A stretch of 64,000 nt of DNA from JBBRTJ01 sp038244535 (GTDB lineage: Bacteria > Actinomycetota > Acidimicrobiia > Acidimicrobiales > Ilumatobacteraceae), in NCBI GenBank assembly GCA_038244535.1, contig JBBRTJ010000003.1, positions 1-64,000 on the forward strand. The letters run 5' to 3'. How positions within the stretch are numbered: the stretch's first letter is position 1; every line of letters starts with the position of its first letter. A model generated the notes under the pieces. It saw only the letters and a list, made by a program, of their open reading frames with translations. It was not told the DNA's origin and did no database searches. Positions 60,729 through 64,000 of this stretch are shown here, piece after piece. Both the position numbers and the translations under genes were made by a program.

Positions 60729-62357
60729 TCAGCTGACCGAGGCCACCGCGGTGGTCTTGGCGGTCTTGTAGTCGGCCTTGCCGTTGGGGGCCCTGGGGAT
60801 CTGGGTGACGAACACGACCCGCTTCGGCGCCTTGTAAGCGGCCAGGTCGCGCTTGCAGCCCGCGATGATGTCGGCCTCGGCGACGGTCGCGCCGGCGGCA
60901 ACCGACACCACCGCAGTGATGGCCTCGCCGAACTTCTCGTCGGGCACGCCCACGACGAGGCAGTCCTCGACGCCAGCGACCCGCTTGACGGCCTCCTCGA
61001 CCTCTTCGGGGTAGACCTTCTCGCCGCCGGTGTTGATGCACTGCGATCCGCGGCCGAGCAGCGTCAGCGCGCCGTCGGCCTCGACGATGGCCCAGTCGCC
61101 CGGGAACGAGTAGCGCACCCCGTCGATGACCCTGAACGTGCGGGCCGACTTCTCGGGGTCCTTGTAGTAGCCGAGGGGGACGTTGCCCCCGGCGGCCACC
61201 AGCCCGGCTTCGCCGCTGCCCGGCACGACCTGGCGACCATCCTCGGTGAACACCTTGGTGGTGGGCATCTGGTTGAACTTGGCGGTGGCCGGCGGGACGC
61301 CCTTCATGGACACCGCCATCCCCATCGAGCCCTCGGTCGAGCCGATGGCGTCGACGAGCACGACCTGCTCGATGCGATCGAGGAGCTGCTCTTTCACCTC
61401 GGCGGTCCACATCACGCCCGAGCTGATGATCATCTTCAGCTCGGAGGTGTCGTAGGGCTCACCCTTGTCGGCAGCCTCGTCGAGGGCGCGGATCATCGGC
61501 TTGGCGAAGGCGTCGCCGACGATGACGATGTTGGTCGCGTGCTCGCGCTGCGCGGTGGCCCACAGCTCGTGGGAGTCGAGCGAACGTCCCGTCAATGTGA
61601 CCACGCATCCGCCGGCGAGCTGGGTGATGAACCAGCCGAGCCAGGCGCCGGTTCCGTGCATGAGGGGACAAGCGGGGATCGCGATCGGGAGCGAGCCGCC
61701 GGCATCGACGATGCTCTTGACCAGCGGGCCGATCTGCTGAGGATCGGTGGGTGGGGCGAGACCGATGAGCGGGAAGCCGCCCACGACGAAGCCCTCCGTC
61801 ATCCCGCCCATGGCGTACATCACGCCCTTGGGCATGCCCGTGGTGCCGCCCGTGTACAGCATGTAGACGTCGTTCTCGTCTCGCGTGATGCGAGGCGCCG
61901 GCGCTGCTCCGGCGAGGGCGTCCTCGTAGGCCACGGCGCCCTCGACGCGCCCGGTGTCGCCGTCGTCGACCTCGATCAGCAGCTTGAGCTTCGGGAGCCT
62001 GCCCCGCACCCGCTCGACGCGGTCGCCGAGCGACGAGTGGAACACCAGTGCCTCGGCGTCGGCGTTGTCGAGCAGGTACCAGAGCTCTTCGTCGAGGTAG
62101 CGGTAGTTGACGTTGACAGGCACGTAGCGCTGCTTGAAGGCGCCGAACTGTGCCTCTTGGTACTCGTTGGAGTTGTACAGGTACAGGCCAACCTTGCTGT
62201 CGGGCTGGAGCCCCGCTCCGGCCAGGACTGAGGCGGCGCGGGAGGCGCGGTCCTCGTACTCGCGCCAGGTGCGGCGGGTGTCGCCGTGCACGACGGCGGG
62301 CTGGTCCCCGATCGCGTCCGCGATCTGCTCCCACACGGTGGCGAAGTGCATCTCCAT
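60729..62357 (-). CDS. Acyl-CoA synthetase / AMP-dependent ligase
   Basis: Activates a carboxylic acid to its CoA ester through an acyl-adenylate, 542 residues from ATG 62357 behind GGGGGG. AMP-binding motif YTGGTTGMPKGVMYA, DAIGSTEGSMG, INTGGEKVYPEEVEEA and the C-terminal catalytic Lys region PRAPNGKADYK. The family is that of FadD-type ligases of actinobacteria. Chain length is not readable. TAGCGT on the minus strand at 62396-62401 may be its own -10. Confidence 0.92.
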   Translation of the reverse strand: MEMHFATVWEQIADAIGDQPAVVHGDTRRTWREYEDRASRAASVLAGAGLQPDSKVGLYLYNSNEYQEAQFGAFKQRYVPVNVNYRYLDEELWYLLDNADAEALVFHSSLGDRVERVRGRLPKLKLLIEVDDGDTGRVEGAVAYEDALAGAAPAPRITRDENDVYMLYTGGTTGMPKGVMYAMGGMTEGFVVGGFPLIGLAPPTDPQQIGPLVKSIVDAGGSLPIAIPACPLMHGTGAWLGWFITQLAGGCVVTLTGRSLDSHELWATAQREHATNIVIVGDAFAKPMIRALDEAADKGEPYDTSELKMIISSGVMWTAEVKEQLLDRIEQVVLVDAIGSTEGSMGMAVSMKGVPPATAKFNQMPTTKVFTEDGRQVVPGSGEAGLVAAGGNVPLGYYKDPEKSARTFRVIDGVRYSFPGDWAIVEADGALTLLGRGSQCINTGGEKVYPEEVEEAVKRVAGVEDCLVVGVPDEKFGEAITAVVSVAAGATVAEADIIAGCKRDLAAYKAPKRVVFVTQIPRAPNGKADYKTAKTTAVASVS

Positions 62358-62403
62358 GGCGGTCCCCCCGACAAGCCGGCGTGCTGGAAGCAGGAACGCT
62401 AGG

Positions 62404-63192
62404 TCATGAGAAGCGAGTGACGAACCCACGCCGGCGAAACACGTGGAGCATGTGCACCACGTAGGCGATCGACAGCGCCAGGCCCACGATCGACCCGATG
62501 ATGCCGAGCACGATCTGGTCCCATGGCACGCCGCCACCGTCGAGCAACTGGCGCAACGCGATGAACGCGTGCGTCGTTGGCAGGAGGCGGGCCAACGGCT
62601 GCAGGACGCCGGGGATGGCGTCGATCGGGTTGAAGACGCCGCTCACGGCCATCACGACGAAGTTGATGCCCCAGGCCAGGATCTCGGCGCTCTGCCCGAA
62701 GCGCAGCATCAGGCCGATCACGACGAACGCGATGGCCCACCCGCTCACCAGCAGGATCAGCGCGATCGGCAACAAGCCCCAGCCCTCAGACGACAGGTTG
62801 AAGCCGAAGAACACCATGGCGGTGATGCTGAGGGTGATGAGCGCGAGCACCAGCTTCAAGAGGCCGAACACCCCGACCCCGGTCACGTACTCGGTCTCGG
62901 TCACCGGCGTGACCATCATGTTGAGCAGGTTGCGGCTCCAGGTCTCTTCCATGAAGCCGGTGTTCAGCGCGATCTGCGTCTGGAACAGGATGTGGAACAT
63001 GACGATGCCGGCAAGCAAGTAGGTGGCGCCGGCCTGCGAGGTGCCGTTGGACCGGGCGATGTAGGTGCCGAGCGATCCCCACAGCAGCACGTCCATCAGC
63101 GGCCAGAACGCGATGTCGAACCAGCGGTTGGGGCTGCGCCACAGCACGTAGGCGTGGCGGCGCACGATCGTCTTCACCCTGATGCCGTTCAC
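62404..63192 (-). CDS. ABC-2 type transporter permease
   Basis: 262 residues with six hydrophobic segments (for example YLLAGIVMFHILFQTQIAL, LVLALITLSITAMVFFGF, LLPIALILLVSGWAIAFVVIGLML, IVLGIIGSIVGLALSIAYVV). Typical ABC-2 exporter subunit, with the conserved NPIDAIPGVLQPLARLLPTTHAFIALR near the C-terminus. ATG overlaps the ATPase stop by four bases. It probably exports a lipid, polysaccharide or drug. Confidence 0.9.
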   Translation of the reverse strand: MNGIRVKTIVRRHAYVLWRSPNRWFDIAFWPLMDVLLWGSLGTYIARSNGTSQAGATYLLAGIVMFHILFQTQIALNTGFMEETWSRNLLNMMVTPVTETEYVTGVGVFGLLKLVLALITLSITAMVFFGFNLSSEGWGLLPIALILLVSGWAIAFVVIGLMLRFGQSAEILAWGINFVVMAVSGVFNPIDAIPGVLQPLARLLPTTHAFIALRQLLDGGGVPWDQIVLGIIGSIVGLALSIAYVVHMLHVFRRRGFVTRFS

Positions 63193-63932
63193 AGCTCGTC
63201 TTCCGGGTGGATGGCCACGCCTGCGAGGTGGAGGAAGACGCCCTCGAGGTCGTCATGGCCGTAGTCGGCGGCGATCTCGGCGGGGCTGGCGTTGGCGACC
63301 ACCTTGCCCCCGGCCAGGAACACGACCCGCTCGGTGAGCTGCTCGACCTCGCGCATGTCGTGGCTCGTGAGGAGCAGAGCAGTGCCGTCCGAGCAGACGT
63401 CGAGCAGCCCGGCCCGCACGCGCTGAGCGACGTCGGGGTCGAGCGAAGCTGTCGGCTCGTCGAGGACGAGCAGCGCGGGCTTGTGCAGCACGGCCTTGAC
63501 GATGCCGACGAGCGTGCGCTGCCCGGACGACAGCTCGTTGCACATGCGCTCGGCGAGGTGGCCGACCTTGAAGCGCTCGAGCCCGGCGGCCACGGCGGCT
63601 TCGTGATCGGCCAGCCCGTACAGCCCGGCGAACACGCCCAGGGCTTCCCGCACGCGCAGACGGTCGGGGAGGGGCAGGTAACCCGCGGCGAAGCCGACGT
63701 GCCCCATGGCCTTCGACCGGCTTTTCGGGAGGCGGTGGCCAGCGATCTCGATCGTGCCCTCGTCGGGAGTGATGGCGCCGAGGAGCATCAGCAGCGTCGT
63801 GGTCTTGCCCGCCCCGTTCGGCCCGAGCAGCGACACGCGTTCGCCGGCACCGACGAGCACGTCGACGCCGTCGACGGCTTGCACCGTTCCGAAGCGCTTC
63901 CTGAGCGCGCGAGCTTCGAGTACGTACCCCAC
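63189..63932 (-). CDS. ABC transporter ATP-binding protein
   Basis: 247-residue ATPase of an ABC-2 exporter from GTG 63932. Walker A GPNGAGKT (37-44), signature LSSGQ near residue 140, Walker B LLVLDEPTASLDP and the switch His in LLTSHDMREVEQL. It pairs with the permease gene downstream. The last 68 bases of the window, upstream of it, hold nothing recognisable. Confidence 0.93.
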   Translation of the reverse strand: MGYVLEARALRKRFGTVQAVDGVDVLVGAGERVSLLGPNGAGKTTTLLMLLGAITPDEGTIEIAGHRLPKSRSKAMGHVGFAAGYLPLPDRLRVREALGVFAGLYGLADHEAAVAAGLERFKVGHLAERMCNELSSGQRTLVGIVKAVLHKPALLVLDEPTASLDPDVAQRVRAGLLDVCSDGTALLLTSHDMREVEQLTERVVFLAGGKVVANASPAEIAADYGHDDLEGVFLHLAGVAIHPEDEL

Positions 63933-64000
63933 GACCGGTCAGTCTCGCGGACGTGACCCGCCCGCCGACCCCGAATTGCAGCAGCGGTGACCGCGAAGCT

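Overview
The window is a GC-rich bacterial chromosome segment of actinobacterial type, most likely class Acidimicrobiia or a close relative. That placement is inferred from gene order, codon use and protein style; there is no rRNA gene to test it. It opens inside rpoC and runs through the str, S10, spc and alpha ribosomal clusters. It then follows an order I recall from Mycobacterium: truA, rplM-rpsI, glmM, glmS, nnr, alr, tsaE-tsaB-rimI-tsaD, groES-groEL, guaB3, guaA. I see no tRNA, rRNA, CRISPR array, insertion sequence or prophage.

Layout. (1) 1-7455: rpoC (partial), rpsL, rpsG, fusA, tuf, rpsJ. The tuf gene has codon use quite unlike its neighbours. (2) 7456-8954: a perfect hairpin and an alpha/beta hydrolase gene separate rpsJ from the rest of the S10 cluster, which restarts from its own promoter and structured leader. 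(3) 8955-21212: rplC to map, nearly all genes touching or overlapping; L22 ends in a tail with nine Asp-His repeats. (4) 21267-25347: infA (probable CTG start), rpmJ, rpsM, rpsK, rpsD, rpoA, rplQ, truA. (5) 25344-28182: a membrane-anchored phosphodiester-glycosidase-domain protein, convergent with a DprE1-like flavoenzyme. (6) 28297-42855: rplM, rpsI, then cell-wall precursor genes (glmM, a very large glmS, alr), acpS, nnr, a P1/S58 peptidase, uracil-DNA glycosylase, the t6A tRNA-modification set, dusB and maf. (7) 42881-45086: cytochrome P450 plus its ferredoxin, and a Phd/PIN toxin-antitoxin pair. (8) 45638-47742: groESL behind one perfect and one degenerate CIRCE operator. (9) 47851-54482: accessory genes (sulfotransferase, membrane protein, NUDIX, GNAT, PLP decarboxylase, a frameshifted hydrolase, small unknowns). 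(10) 54579-58143: guaB3, a purine nucleoside phosphorylase, guaA. (11) 58186-63932: PadR regulator, APH-like kinase, dienelactone hydrolase, acyl-CoA synthetase and an ABC-2 exporter.

Regulation. Four spaced -35/-10 promoters can be read (before rpsL, rplC, infA, rplM). About a dozen accessory or metabolic genes instead carry a TA(G/C)(G/C)NT hexamer 5-9 bases before the start codon, the arrangement expected of leaderless mRNAs. Much of the window is ordinary core genome. The parts that merit attention are the tuf codon island, the L22 tail, the enlarged GlmS, the DprE1 homologue with Ala at the benzothiazinone-target Cys position, the double CIRCE, and an orphan leader-like region at 53276-53492.
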